Made by a program: the position numbers and the translations under genes. This document shows, one piece after another, positions 27,820 through 39,249 of a DNA stretch of 64,000 nt. This stretch comes from Pseudorasbora parva (taxonomy: Eukaryota > Chordata > Actinopteri > Cypriniformes > Gobionidae): positions 31,881,946 to 31,945,945 of the forward strand of contig NC_090186.1 in assembly GCF_024679245.1 (NCBI RefSeq), in the 5' to 3' direction. Each line of letters begins with the position of its first letter. Positions within the stretch are counted from its first letter, which is position 1. The notes under the pieces are model-generated. The model worked only from the letters and a program-made list of their open reading frames with translations. It searched no databases and was not told the DNA's origin.

Positions 27820-29831
27820 TATATTGCCTAAAGTTTTGGGACGCCTGACTTTAAATGCAGATAAACTTTAATGACATCTCATTCGTAATCAGTAGGGTTT
27901 AATATGGAATTGGCCCAACCTTTGCAGCTATAACAGCTTCAACTCTTCTGGGAAGGCTTTCCACAAGGTTTAAGAGTGTGTTTATGGGAATTTTTGACCA
28001 TTCATTTGTGAGACCTGAAGGCTTGACTCACAGTCTCCGCTCTAATTCATCCTAAAGGTGTTCTTTCAGGTTGAGGTCAGGACTCTGTGCAGGCTTTGTG
28101 CACTGGTGCACAGTCATGTTGGAACAGGAAGGTGCCGTCCCTAAACTTTTTACGGAGCAAACGGAGCAAATTTCCTGCTCCAAAAATAAAATTGGGAGCA
28201 GGAAATTATCCAAAATGTATTGGTATGCTGAATCATTAAGAGTTCCTTTCACTGGAACTAAGGGTCCAAGCCCAACCTCTGAAAAACAACCCCACACTAT
28301 AATCCCCTCTCCACCAAACTTTACACGTGGTACAATGCAGTTAGGTAAGTACCGTTCTCCCAACATGACATCATGACTTTGCGTAAACATACACGCCACT
28401 TTTGAAGTATAACATATCCTGTTTTTTATATTACACAAATGGGTAGGTTTAGGGAAGAGTTTGAGCTACGCGTTCAAAATGTGTCTGAATATGTGTGTGT
28501 GTTAAATGGATTTATAAATATACTAAATTATGTAAAAATTTAAAATTGTGAAAATGTAAAAATGCAGAATGTTTCTTGTGATTGGTAGGTTTAGGGTGTG
28601 TGTGTGTGTGCGTGTGTGTGTGCGTGTGCGTGTGCGTGTGTGCATGTGCATGTGTGTGTATACATGTTTTTCTAGCCTGGGGACTTCAACCTGAATGCAC
28701 ACAGACTCATGGGGACTCGTGTCACTGTAGGGACCTAAATTGAGGTCCCCATGGGTACAAAAGCTTATAGATCATACATAATGAGTTTTTTTTTTGAAAA
28801 TGTAAAAATGCAGAAAGTTTCCTGTGATGGGTAGGTTTAGGGGCAGGAGCAGTGTAGGGGGACAGAATATAATATATTATACAGTAGAAAAACCATTACG
28901 TCTATGGTGAGTCCCCAGAAAGATAACGCACCAGACTTTGTGTGTGTGTGTGTCTGTGTGTGTTTGTGATGGGTTTAGGGGTAGGGGCAGTGTAGGGGAT
29001 AGAATAAAACGGCGTTGATAAACACGCTAAAAAACTATTATGCGTCTTGATAGCACGCCAAAATGGCATACGAATGTCATACATACGCCATTTCATGAGA
29101 TCAGTCTGGTTCTCCTGGCAACTGCCAAACCCAGACTCATCCATCGAATTGCCAGACAGAGAAGCGTGATTCGTCACTCCAAAGAACACATCTCTACTGC
29201 TCTAAAGTCCAGTGGTGGCGTGCTTTACACCACTGCATCCAACAATTTGTATAGCACTTGGTGATGTAAGGCTTGGATGCAGCTGCTCGGCCATGGAAAC
29301 CCATTCCATGAAGCTCTCTATGCACTGTTCTTGAGCTAATCTAAAGGCCACATGAAGTTTGTAGGTCGAGCTATTGACAGAAAGTTGGTGAATTCTGCGC
29401 ACTGTGCACCTCAGCATGCGCTGACCTCACTCTTTGATTTTACTTTGATTTTTCATCTACCACTTCATGGCTGAGTTGCTGCTGTTCCCAATTGCTTTCA
29501 CTTTATTAAAATACCATTAATAGTTGGCCATGAAATATTTCGTAATGAGCAAATTTCATGAATGGACAGATGGCAACCTATCACAGTACCACATTTGAAT
29601 TCACTAATCTCCTGAGAGCGACCCATTCTTTCACAAACGTTTGTATTTTTTGGTATTGTTTTTTTTCTGCTGTGTGCTGCTAAAAGTTCTTTTTTAATTT
29701 AATTTATTTTTTTCACAAATGTGTGTAAAAGCAGTCTGTATGCCTATATGCTTGTTTTTATACACATTTGGGCATGGGAGTGAGTGGAACACCTGATTTC
29801 ACCTGAGTGTCCCAATACTTTTGGCATTATA
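27820..29831 (-). mobile_element. Tc1-like transposon remnant interrupted by another element
   Basis: Same family as 17161-18178 but reversed. The ends are ATATTGCCTAAAGTTTTGGGA and CCCAATACTTTTGGCATTATA. Minus-strand pieces of the transposase read [42 protein letters not shown] and [13 protein letters not shown], and, after the insertion, MEWVSMAEQLH at 29250-29330. Frameshifts and the insertion make it dead. Confidence 0.85.
28361..29108. mobile_element. Element nested in the Tc1 remnant
   Basis: GTTCTCC is found once at this place in the related element, but here at both 28354-28360 and 29109-29115, so 748 bp were inserted with a 7-8 bp duplication. The insert has weakly inverted ends (CATGACATCATGA and TCATGAGATCAGTCTG), (TG)n, and two copies of a GATGGGTAGGTTTAGGGG block that also occurs near 52120. 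No ORF of note. Confidence 0.75.
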
Positions 29832-31273
29832 TCCTGGCTCAGTTTTTGAGTGCTTTTATCTAGTCCTTTCAGATAATTTTTTGTGTTGATTTTCAATAGC
29901 CTTGATTGAAACTTCCTTCCACGTTCAATCTCTCTCATCCACCGACTTTATATTGCTCATATTTTCTAATATATTGAGTTATGTCTTTGGGTTATGCTGC
30001 TGAAATCAATTAAGTGTCTAGTATTAATAGTCATCATTGAAAATTATTGCTAAGGGCTTCCCATAAAACATAGTAGTGTCTCACAGGGATGTGGATAAGC
30101 CTCAGTGCTCTTCATCGCCTCATATAACAATAAAACTTTGCCCTGGAATGATGAAGGGAATGAAACAACATTGACCAGAGAGGCCCCCCGATAATTGTGC
30201 GTCATAGAGGTGAATAAACCCACTCGTAATTGCATAGCATGCGTAGATCTGACTTCAATCTTACTTTGAGGTGGTATCTCACCACAATGCATACAGGTGC
30301 TGGTTTCGTGATTCAGCCACTGCTGTAATATGATATGGCACAGAGTCTGATGAGTTCCTCTATAGTGGCAAGGCACATTTCGGTTTGTCTGTGTATAATA
30401 TCTCATTCCAGATTTAGGCCTACTGCATGGAATAGTATGCAAATGCATGGGACAGGGACTTAGGTGATGGGTTATTTTGGTTGATTATTATTTAGGTATA
30501 CAAGTTATCAAAGACTGAGTATTGCACACATCAAAATAATAATTGTGATGCTTATTGGTTCATTTCGTCAGTGGCACAGCTGTATGACACATGCTTTTTA
30601 TAATCACGATGTGCATTTAGAGATTAATTACACATCAGGATTTGTGTTTATTTTTGCATCTAATCCATGTTATTTAACAGCCTCTGAAATGGCATGATTA
30701 GGAAGATCAAAGCAAGCTATTGTAACTTAAAGTGTGCTCTTATCCAGACCTATATTAAGCTACTGGTTTTACCCAAATAATTTATTTTTCAACAGGCTTT
30801 TTCTAATGCTGAGCCACTTACAATTATAATGTGCTCATTCAAAGTAATTATCAGCTAGAACACAATGTTACAGTATTTCAATTTTCCCCAATGCTTTAGC
30901 TGAAGTTTTTTTTTATTTTTATTTTTTGATGCGCTCTTGATAAGATCACAACATCCCTGCTGGAAAGACCAGATCCATGCTTGTTCATGCTGGTTTGGTG
31001 CTGGTCTACCTGAATGTGAACTGAAATGAGCAAACAAGGTGCAGAATTTGAATTTAAGTTTGTAGTGTCACGTTGTTGTTTCAGTTTTGTTTTCATGGAT
31101 TTGTATAGTTTTCATTAATAGTTTCTATCACATTATTTCCTTTTGGTTGCTAAGTATGTTTTATTTAGTCGTCATGGTTACTTGTTGTTTCATTGATTTC
31201 AAGCATCTGAACCTTATTTTGTTCATTGAGTTTGCTTGATAGCCTTAGTTCTGGCTGTTCTTTGACTGGTGTT
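29832..31273. other. Intergenic
   Basis: Nothing coding recognised; short ORFs (for example 30050-30448 minus) match no family I know. No clear transposon ends. Confidence 0.4.
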
Positions 31274-31281
31274 GTTTAGCT

Positions 31282-31775
31282 CAGGGGTTTTCAAACTTCA
31301 TGATGCCAAGGACCCCCAAATATGAGAAACCTTTATGGGGGACCCCCTTCCTAAAATACATCTGTATATAAAAAAAAGTTAAATAATAAGTATGATATAA
31401 ATACAACACATTGTTTCCTAACTTAAATTGGCTTAATATTGTATGTATTTACCTAAACATTTTCAATGAAAATGTACGTGTTTAAGCAACTTTTGTAATT
31501 TAGGTCTATGTAAGCAGCTTACATAAGAACCCTAGTGAGCAAAATAAAGGGGACTATAGTGAAAAAAACTCACTAGAAAGATATGAAGCAAACATATACA
31601 AATCTTAAAAGTATGTATACGGCAAACAAGGAGTTAAACCATTAGAAATGAAACCATTAGACTGTTCGGACTCCATTTTTGCTTTGTCTTTTAATTCTCT
31701 GAAATTTTCTGGGGACCCCTTAGAACCTTCTGGAGAACCCCTGGGGGTCCCCGGACCCCAGTTTGAAAACCCCTG
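31282..31775. mobile_element. hAT-type MITE with 8-bp target duplication
   Basis: The ends CAGGGGTTTTCAAAC and GTTTGAAAACCCCTG are perfect inverted repeats, flanked by GTTTAGCT at 31274-31281 and 31776-31783. A degraded relative starts near 62727 in an mcm3 intron. Confidence 0.93.
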
Positions 31776-31783
31776 GTTTAGCT

Positions 31784-32610
31784 CACACTGAAACACTAGC
31801 CATCATTGTTTGGCGTGACTTTGCCTGGAACGCTACAAAGTCGTGAGTTGTGGTTTGAAATCGTATAAGGGCTCACATAGGCAGCATTATAACTCCTTTG
31901 TGCCTCACCTCATCTTCGTCCTGACAGACTTTAAAAATTGTCTTGAAAAGCCTTGTTTGAAAGATGTCAGACTTTTGAATGTTTGGCTTACAGATAGATA
32001 TTTTAAATTTCATAAATGAGCTTTTGAGGGCCAATGACTGTGTTGAATTTATCTGAATTGCAGTTCAGTAAATGTATCTTCTTCTCAGTCTATTTAAATT
32101 TGAAGTCAACGTCATGTGGGTTGTGGCCAGTTCAATTCTAATTCTTATTGCAACTCATAAATTGAATATGTTTTGTGTTTGAGATATTACTTAAAACAAA
32201 AATGAAATACATGTTATTTAAATGCTGTATAAAATCAAGTTATTTATCTATGATTCATAATTCTTATGCATTGCTTAAGCAAAACTCTTCTTATTCGTGT
32301 TGCCACAACCTTTGGAGTGGATGTGAAGTGTCATCGTCCACCGAGACTTCCCTTTGCCTCTGGGAGATTTTGTTTTTCTCCTGTATGCACCGCTCAACTG
32401 TAAATTGTGTCTCAGGCTTAATTTGCAATTCTCACTCCCAAGCCAGCGCTTAGCTTGTTAACATTATCTAAGTTTCTTTACACCAATTAATTGATTGGAA
32501 CTATGTTTGGATATATACAGTAAATGTATAAAACAAATACATTTTTGGTCCATGAAATGGATAGATAAACAATTTGAATGATGCATATTTTTAGCCAGGT
32601 CCTGTCTTCT
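31784..32610. other. Intergenic upstream of the pnoc promoter
   Basis: No gene, transposon end or tandem repeat is seen. Confidence 0.4.
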
Positions 32611-32619
32611 GGGGTGCGG

Positions 32620-32905
32620 AAAGAGGTGACGTTGGTAGTGTCTTGTACGTCAGCCTTGACTAAGGGTTGTATGGCTGTCCAGGTTGTGCGTAATACCCTG
32701 CCTTGGTGTAGCCCCATCTACCGACACTGGGGGAGCGGGGGGGCTGGACCAGTGGAAGGGGTGTGTCGTTATAAGAGGGGAGAGAAAGGGAGCAGGCAAG
32801 CAGTTGAACAAACCAAGAAGCTGAAGATTGGACATAACCGCCACACCTCAAGACTGAAAGTGAGAGAAAGAGAGAGACTGAGCAACCCCATATCGCAGAC
32901 GACAG
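32620..32905 (+). promoter_or_regulatory. pnoc: Likely pnoc promoter and non-coding first exon
   Basis: A locally GC-rich, CpG-containing block has two CRE-type half sites, TGACGT (32627-32632) and ACGTCA (32647-32652), then TATAAG (32770-32775). A purine-rich transcript start region ends at a donor CGACAG/GTAAAAC (32905/32906). It faces the pnoc coding exons, the next of which has a strong pyrimidine-tract acceptor at 39184. Mammalian PNOC has a separate 5' non-coding exon and is cAMP-responsive (established, from memory). Linking this exon to pnoc is inference from position and architecture. Confidence 0.6.
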
Positions 32906-33856
32906 GTAAAACAAGGTGTCATGTTGATACCTCTTGTGCATTTTTGTATTGATTCTAATTCCATAGTGAAAGAATGCAGATTATATCTGTTTTATTGGGT
33001 CAGCTGTTGTTTTTTAGTTGTTTTTTTTGCCTGACGTGACAAGTATTTTGTGATTACTTACTTTTTTAAAGACTGCTTGTCTGTTAATATTAATATTTGC
33101 TGAAGCAATGATGACTGCATTTATCTTCACAGTCAATTATTTTCTTATGGGGCTGCAAATAGGTTTATATTGTTAATATGTTGTTATCCCTGGGTGACGT
33201 TTTTAATGATTAGTTCTGCTCTTTAAATAATCTTTTTTCCATTACTCATGGCTTTTCCCTATTAATCACCTTCATGATTTCCAATTAACCTGTGTGGCAG
33301 GATTTTTTTTCCTCGTTTATTTTTTGCAAAGTTTTTTTGTTTATGTGTGTGTGTGTGTGATTTTTTTTATTTATTAATAAGCATCTTTTCCAAAGGATGC
33401 TTTTATTGTAAACAATTATTTTAAGTCCACTTAAGATTGATTGAAATTGCATATAACACAACAGTACTAAACAAATGAATTCCATTCAAAGCTTTGATCA
33501 CAGACACTGGAGTGCCTGCACTGGGTTTGCCAGTGAAGAGGGAAAGAGCAGCAATTCTGCCCTTTCCCGCTAATTCTGAATGTACTTCTAATATTTTTTA
33601 CAGCTGCAATTAAACTAAACTTAATACAATCTGTCCACTGACTCCCTTTAATCAACTAGAGCATTTTGTGCTCATTTTTCATTCCAGTCTTTATTGTAAT
33701 TTCAGCCTGCGCAGAGTAGCAACAAGTGCGCTATTCATTTAATATTTTATGCTTCTAGGACAACATTTAATCTACACTAGAAAATAACATAATCAATGAT
33801 AATAATAAAAAAGACTGGAATAAATAATTTAGAAATGTAAATATGTTTGCATGGTT

Positions 33857-33888
<32 letters not shown>

Positions 33889-34184
33889 ACCACGAAATAT
33901 GATGCAGTCTAAGTATTCTTTATGATGGCAAGGCACAAATATGAACTGAAATCTGTATGGTGATTTTAATTAAATTTAGTTTATTTTAAATTGGTTTATT
34001 TCTTTTTTTTAAACAATAGGTCATATAAAACAATACAAAAAAGACAGTCAAATCATATTTAAATTATGTCAATTAAGATAGATTAAGCTAGATACAACTG
34101 AATTTCAGATGTATTTTTATTTATTTATTTTATTTATTTAATGTATGTAAATACATTAAATACAATGCATGTATTTACAATGTA

Positions 34185-34195
34185 TGCATTTATTT

Positions 34196-34251
<56 letters not shown>

Positions 34252-34258
34252 AAATAAA

Positions 34259-34302
<44 letters not shown>

Positions 34303-34309
34303 AAATAAA

Positions 34310-34360
<51 letters not shown>
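34185..34360. repeat. TA arrays separated by a repeated 16-bp unit
   Basis: Three TA runs are separated by AGTTAAAATAAATGCA (34247-34262 and 34299-34314). The reverse complement of that unit precedes the first run (34185-34200), so the whole can fold back on itself. Confidence 0.85.
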
Positions 34361-34361
<1 letters not shown>

Positions 34362-36320
34362 CATATTCATTCTTTACTATTATTATAATTATAATCATTA
34401 TTTCCACATTCTCTGTAAGAAGCATGTCATACTCTCTTTAAAACAATCAAATGTCTCCTTTAGGGCCTGCAAAATATTTTCACGCATTCATTAATGCCAT
34501 GGAAATGTGCACATATATTTTTAACCATTTTATGAAAAGGTTTTGCATTTTGCTTGCATCTGTGGAGTAAGGCAAATTCAATACGTAGCCTAGAGCATCT
34601 AAATAAATCTTCCAAATTGTACAGTTTATGCATCCCGTAATAAATTCATGCAACAATCCTCTACGAATTGAAACATGAAAGCTGCTTGTCTCATTTCGCG
34701 TAATTATTTTAAAACTTTGCACTGCATTAGGGAGACTAGTTTTCCTCTGATTAATTACCTGAGTCATATTAAATTGATTTTTACCCTAAAATCCATTAGA
34801 GCAGAAGTGATGCGTGCATAATTATGTACATTTATCAATTAGAGTTCTACTCTCTTACACGTAAATCTATTAAGCCAATGAATGCCTTAAGTGTGAGCAA
34901 CATATTCAATATTAATTGAAATAAAAATTGTGAGATGCACAGAATCTGGGATCACTCAGATAGAACCGATATAAGGTCGAAGCTGCTGTATCTGATCCAT
35001 ATGACTTATCATTTGTAATTAAGCATATCATTTCGAGACTTAATTGATTGTATTATATCCAATTCTCAGCTGCTCCTGAACTTGGATGATAGCTGCCCTG
35101 AATACTGCTTATTTTCATACATTATAAGTATGTTGACTAAATGCCATATAGAAATGTTATATTACACCTCCACAGCTCATTGTGGGCATTATTATTTATT
35201 ATTCTTATACAACTTCTTCTGATGCCATTATGTCATTTTGATTTTACATTGAAACTGCAAACCCTGTGAAGGAATTTTGACTTTCCATTAGTCATACCGT
35301 CTATGTATGAATTTACTTTCGCAATTGCTTTTGATTTGAAAGGTGGTGACAGTGGCATTTATTGCATTTTCTCCTCACAATTGAAATATCATGCAAATAG
35401 TTCTTCAAAAATAAATAAATAAAGAAACTTTTCACTCCCTCCCCCTTCTCTTTATGCTCATTGTCATGGCCACGGGGAGGATAATGCAATGATTGCTGCT
35501 GTTCTGCCAGTGAAGAGGCAGTGTGTGTGGAGGGGAACCATGATCATCTGCAGCGGGACTGCAGACTCTGAGCCCTCTGGCAATCATTGTGCTCTCAATT
35601 AAAGTAACCATGCGAATCCCCCCATCCCTCAACGGAAATGGTAATGACAACGAGAAGAGCTTAGATTATTTTGTTTCGATGCTATTGCTTAGGACAAAAA
35701 AAAATTGCTCGACGTTGCAAACAGGTGAGCTATCATTTACTGTGTAATAAATCCGAGATGAAGTGCATTCAGCGGATGATACTAATGTGAATGAGAAATG
35801 AGAAAGAGGTCATGTTCCTCCATCGGTCTGCTGTGGAACAAACAAACAAAAAGTAATTGTTATTTGCTCATTCTTGAAATGTCATGACACAGTTGACCGA
35901 CAAAAATGGAAATGGGAAAAAACACAGAGCAGAAGAAAAGCAGCAGACTTGATTCACCGAATCTGGTGGTGACTCAGTGCAAGCATTTGTGTTTCAGTCA
36001 AGGCGCGGGGACAGAATGAGAATTGGGTCTGGTGTTTGCCGTGGAGGTGATACGATCAGGTGGCTGTAGGAGAGAGCGAGCAGACATGGTCAAATCAGAT
36101 TAGTTGCATTCCCTTAGATTAGTCAAAGACTGTAGACAGAGCATCTTCCCTATGTGGAAATGTATCACCGCAGCTTTCATAGAGTTCACCCAGAAATGAA
36201 AAATCGGTCATCATTTACTTACCCTTTAAATAGTTCCAAACTTTTTTTGTCAGTACAATGAAACTCAATGGGGTCCAAAACAACACCGGATACCACTATG
36301 GGGGGAAAACAAACACTTAA

Positions 36321-37142
36321 AGGGTTAGTTCACCCAAAAATGAAATTTCTTTCATTAATGACTCACCCCAATGTCGTTCCACACCCGTAAGACCTCTGTT
36401 CATCCTCGGAACACAGTTTAAGATATTTTAGATTTAGTCCGAGGCCTTTCTTTCCTTTGAATGTAAGTGTAAGTTAAGTTATGCTCACTTGCTGTCCACT
36501 TCCAGAAGGTAATGAAAACATCATCAAAGTAGTCCATATGTGACATCAGTTGGTTAGTTATACTCTTTTGAAGCCTCGACAAAACATTTTGGTCCAAAAA
36601 TAACAAAAAATATGAATTTATTCAGCATTGTCTTCTCTTCCCCGTTTGTTTTTCAAACCTCAAATAAAGATTCAAACGGTCGCGAATCAGCAGATTGATT
36701 TGTGATTCATATCGCCAATGTCACGTGATTTCAGCAGTTTGCCAGTTTGACACACGATTCGAATCTTGAATAATGGCCGTTTGATTCTTTATTTGAGGAA
36801 CACGAAGAGACAATGCTGAATAAATTTGTATTTTTTTGTGTTATTTTTGGACCAAAATGTATTGTCGACGCTTCAAAAGAGTCTAACAAACCAACTGATG
36901 TCACATATGGACCAACTGATGTCACATATGGACATTTTTTGCCTGCGCAGTTAAAAGCTTGAGTATGACAATTTCATACTTTGATGTTTCATTAGGCTAA
37001 CTGTTACCTTCTGGACGTGGACAGCAAGTGGGCATACACTTACATTCAAAGGACAGAAAGGACTAAATCTAAAAAAATGTGTTCCGAGGATGAACAGAGG
37101 TATCATTAATGAAAGAAATTTAATTTTTGGGTGAACTAACCC
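36321..37142. mobile_element. Foldback MITE with about 400-bp inverted arms
   Basis: Begins GGGTTAGTTCACCCAAAAATG after TTAA and ends with its reverse complement-like TTTTTGGGTGAACTAACCC. Internal blocks such as TTTTGGTCCAAAAATAACA and GTTCATCCTCGGAACACA are mirrored in the other arm. The same family starts at 63704. Confidence 0.88.
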
Positions 37143-38529
37143 AATCTTCTTTTGTATTCCACAGAAAAAAAGAAAGTCATAGCCTACATGCATCAAATAA
37201 TATTTTGTAAAGACATTAATAAACTCTTCAATGAAACTAGGAATATAGGTCAAACGGTACACTAATATTTCTCTGCAGGCTTCGCACTAGTATTGCATAC
37301 ATGACAGTTGCTAAGGTTGATGCATTTGCACTTCACCTCCAGCTGTTTTCATTTTTCCATTATCTCCGACAAACACTCCTAATAAGAGATTGTAGCAGGG
37401 GATGATCATAAAAAGTTCCATCAAATCACTCTCCAAATCGAACTGTATTAATGATGCAAGGGATTTAATTGGTTGGAAAACTTTTTTTGTGTCGTTTATT
37501 TTGATATCCTTCCCTCAGAATGCGTTGGATTCCCATGTCCACGAAACACGCTGTAATTATACATGCACTTTGCTCACTGAGCAGAGACGTCTCAAGATGC
37601 TTTTATTGTCAACTTTTCATCACTGCTTCGCCGAAAGATTTTTGTTGGCTTTCATCAAAGAAAGCTTTTAGAGGTGCGCGCGCATGTGTGCGTTTCTCTA
37701 ATGCGGTCGTGACTAATGTGTGCTGGCGCAGTGCGTGAGTCAGAGTTTGATGGGAACTGCATTCCCGCTCTTTCTCTCCCGCACTCATTTCCTTCTCATT
37801 ATGCCACACACACTAATTCAGACATTAATTAGGGCCTATGATGAGTTTCCTTAATGAACTTCAGTATGTGTGGGGAAAAAACAGATGGTGGCTTGCGAAT
37901 TTTGACATGTTTCACTGGTGACAGTAGTGGTAGTGATCCACGCCATTACGTTATACTTTCATGTGTGAATTTTGCAAATAGGTTTGATTCACTTTGAGAC
38001 TTCGGCATTCATTGTGGTTGTCATGATTTGATCTCATCTCCATGGGACATGTGTTTGGCTTTAGGGAAAACTGGACCCAGGTTTATCTTCGACGTGTCAG
38101 ATTATCAGTTCATCTGGGATTAGCAGGAGTTCGTTGCTGATTGACGAGGGTGAAAAAGGTGTTTCCAGTGCTGATTAGCTACAGGTCAAATTGGCTTTGG
38201 ATGTGCACATTCAAACATGTGAACGTCCTTGGAAAATGTAGGCCTACTAGACCCATTAAAACTTTACATACCCTGGCACTTCAGGTAGCTAGAGGCTAAT
38301 CGATTGGTAGCCTGACACTTTATAATTGCTTTCATTAAGAATTTTACCCCATTAGATCAAAACATTTTTGGCAAATGAGCATAGTTAGAACATTTGTGAT
38401 AATGCAAGAAAGTTAGGACTAAAAAAAAGAAGGCTTTATGCTTAACAAGCAAGGCTGCATCTATTTAATGAAAAATAGCCTAGTCTACAGTAAAAAACAG
38501 TAATAGTGAGACATATTATAATTTTAAAA

Positions 38530-38960
38530 AATGACTTTTTTATTTTTTTTTAAATCTGTAATAACTTCCAGTGATGGGTAAGCAGAATTTTCAGCATCCA
38601 TTATTTAAGTCTTGAGTGTTACATGATCCTTCAGAAATCATTCTATTTGTAATATCAAGAAACATTTCTTATTGTTATCTATGCTGAATTGTACAGTTGT
38701 GCTGTATACTTTTTTTTAATACACCCTTCAAACCTTTCAAGGATGTATTAGAAATCTCAAAAAATGTAATCATTACATAAAAATGTGGTAACACTTTATT
38801 CGCTATTAATTATTATCATGCATATTACTAGAATATTGGCTGTTTATTAATACGTATAAAGCACATATTAATGTCTTATTCTGCATGACCTTATTCTACA
38901 TCCCTCCTACCCAATTACGAGGCAAAAGTTGTAGTTAATAGTTAATGTGATCCCCATACT
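38530..38960. repeat. Two dispersed repeat fragments
   Basis: Bases 38530-38720 repeat the ATGATCCTTCAGAAATCATT family seen near 18240. Bases 38785-38960 carry GGTAACACTTTATT...TTCTACATCCC, a common cyprinid repeat from memory. Confidence 0.5.
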
Positions 38961-39249
38961 AAGTGTTCAAAAAATTATAGAATGCAAGACAAAGCCAAGG
39001 GGCAAAAAACGACTAAATTACAATCTCTGAGCCAAATTGCTTAGCAAATTTCATTTTAAGAGTTTATTTGAATAAATATTTTGTATATATTACTTCTACT
39101 CTATCACTATAAAGTGCTTAGAGCATCTAAGACTTTAGTCATCTCCAGGCTTAAAACATCTCACCCTTCTCTTCCCTTCATCAGAGCTCCCAGTGGCTAT
39201 AAGTTCCTGCTCCGTTTGTTTGTTCCGGTGTGTGTTCCGTAAAGAAGTC

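Larger units (their letters stand above)
32906..39184 (+). other. Inferred first intron of pnoc
   Basis: Holds TA arrays (34185-34358), a foldback MITE (36321-37142) and dispersed repeats (38530-38960). The parts 33050-34180, 34380-36180 and 37260-38400 are largely free of recognisable repeats and rich in ATTA/TAAT cores, which would fit neural enhancers; unproven. Confidence 0.4.

Noticed and set aside
30050..30448. 132-codon minus ORF between the Tc1 remnant and pnoc
   Set aside because: No recognisable domain, no splice signals and ordinary intergenic composition; kept as unproven.
32578..32952. 124-codon plus ORF over the inferred pnoc promoter
   Set aside because: It spans the CRE/TATA region and reads through a clean splice donor; no domain. 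The promoter and non-coding exon reading is better.
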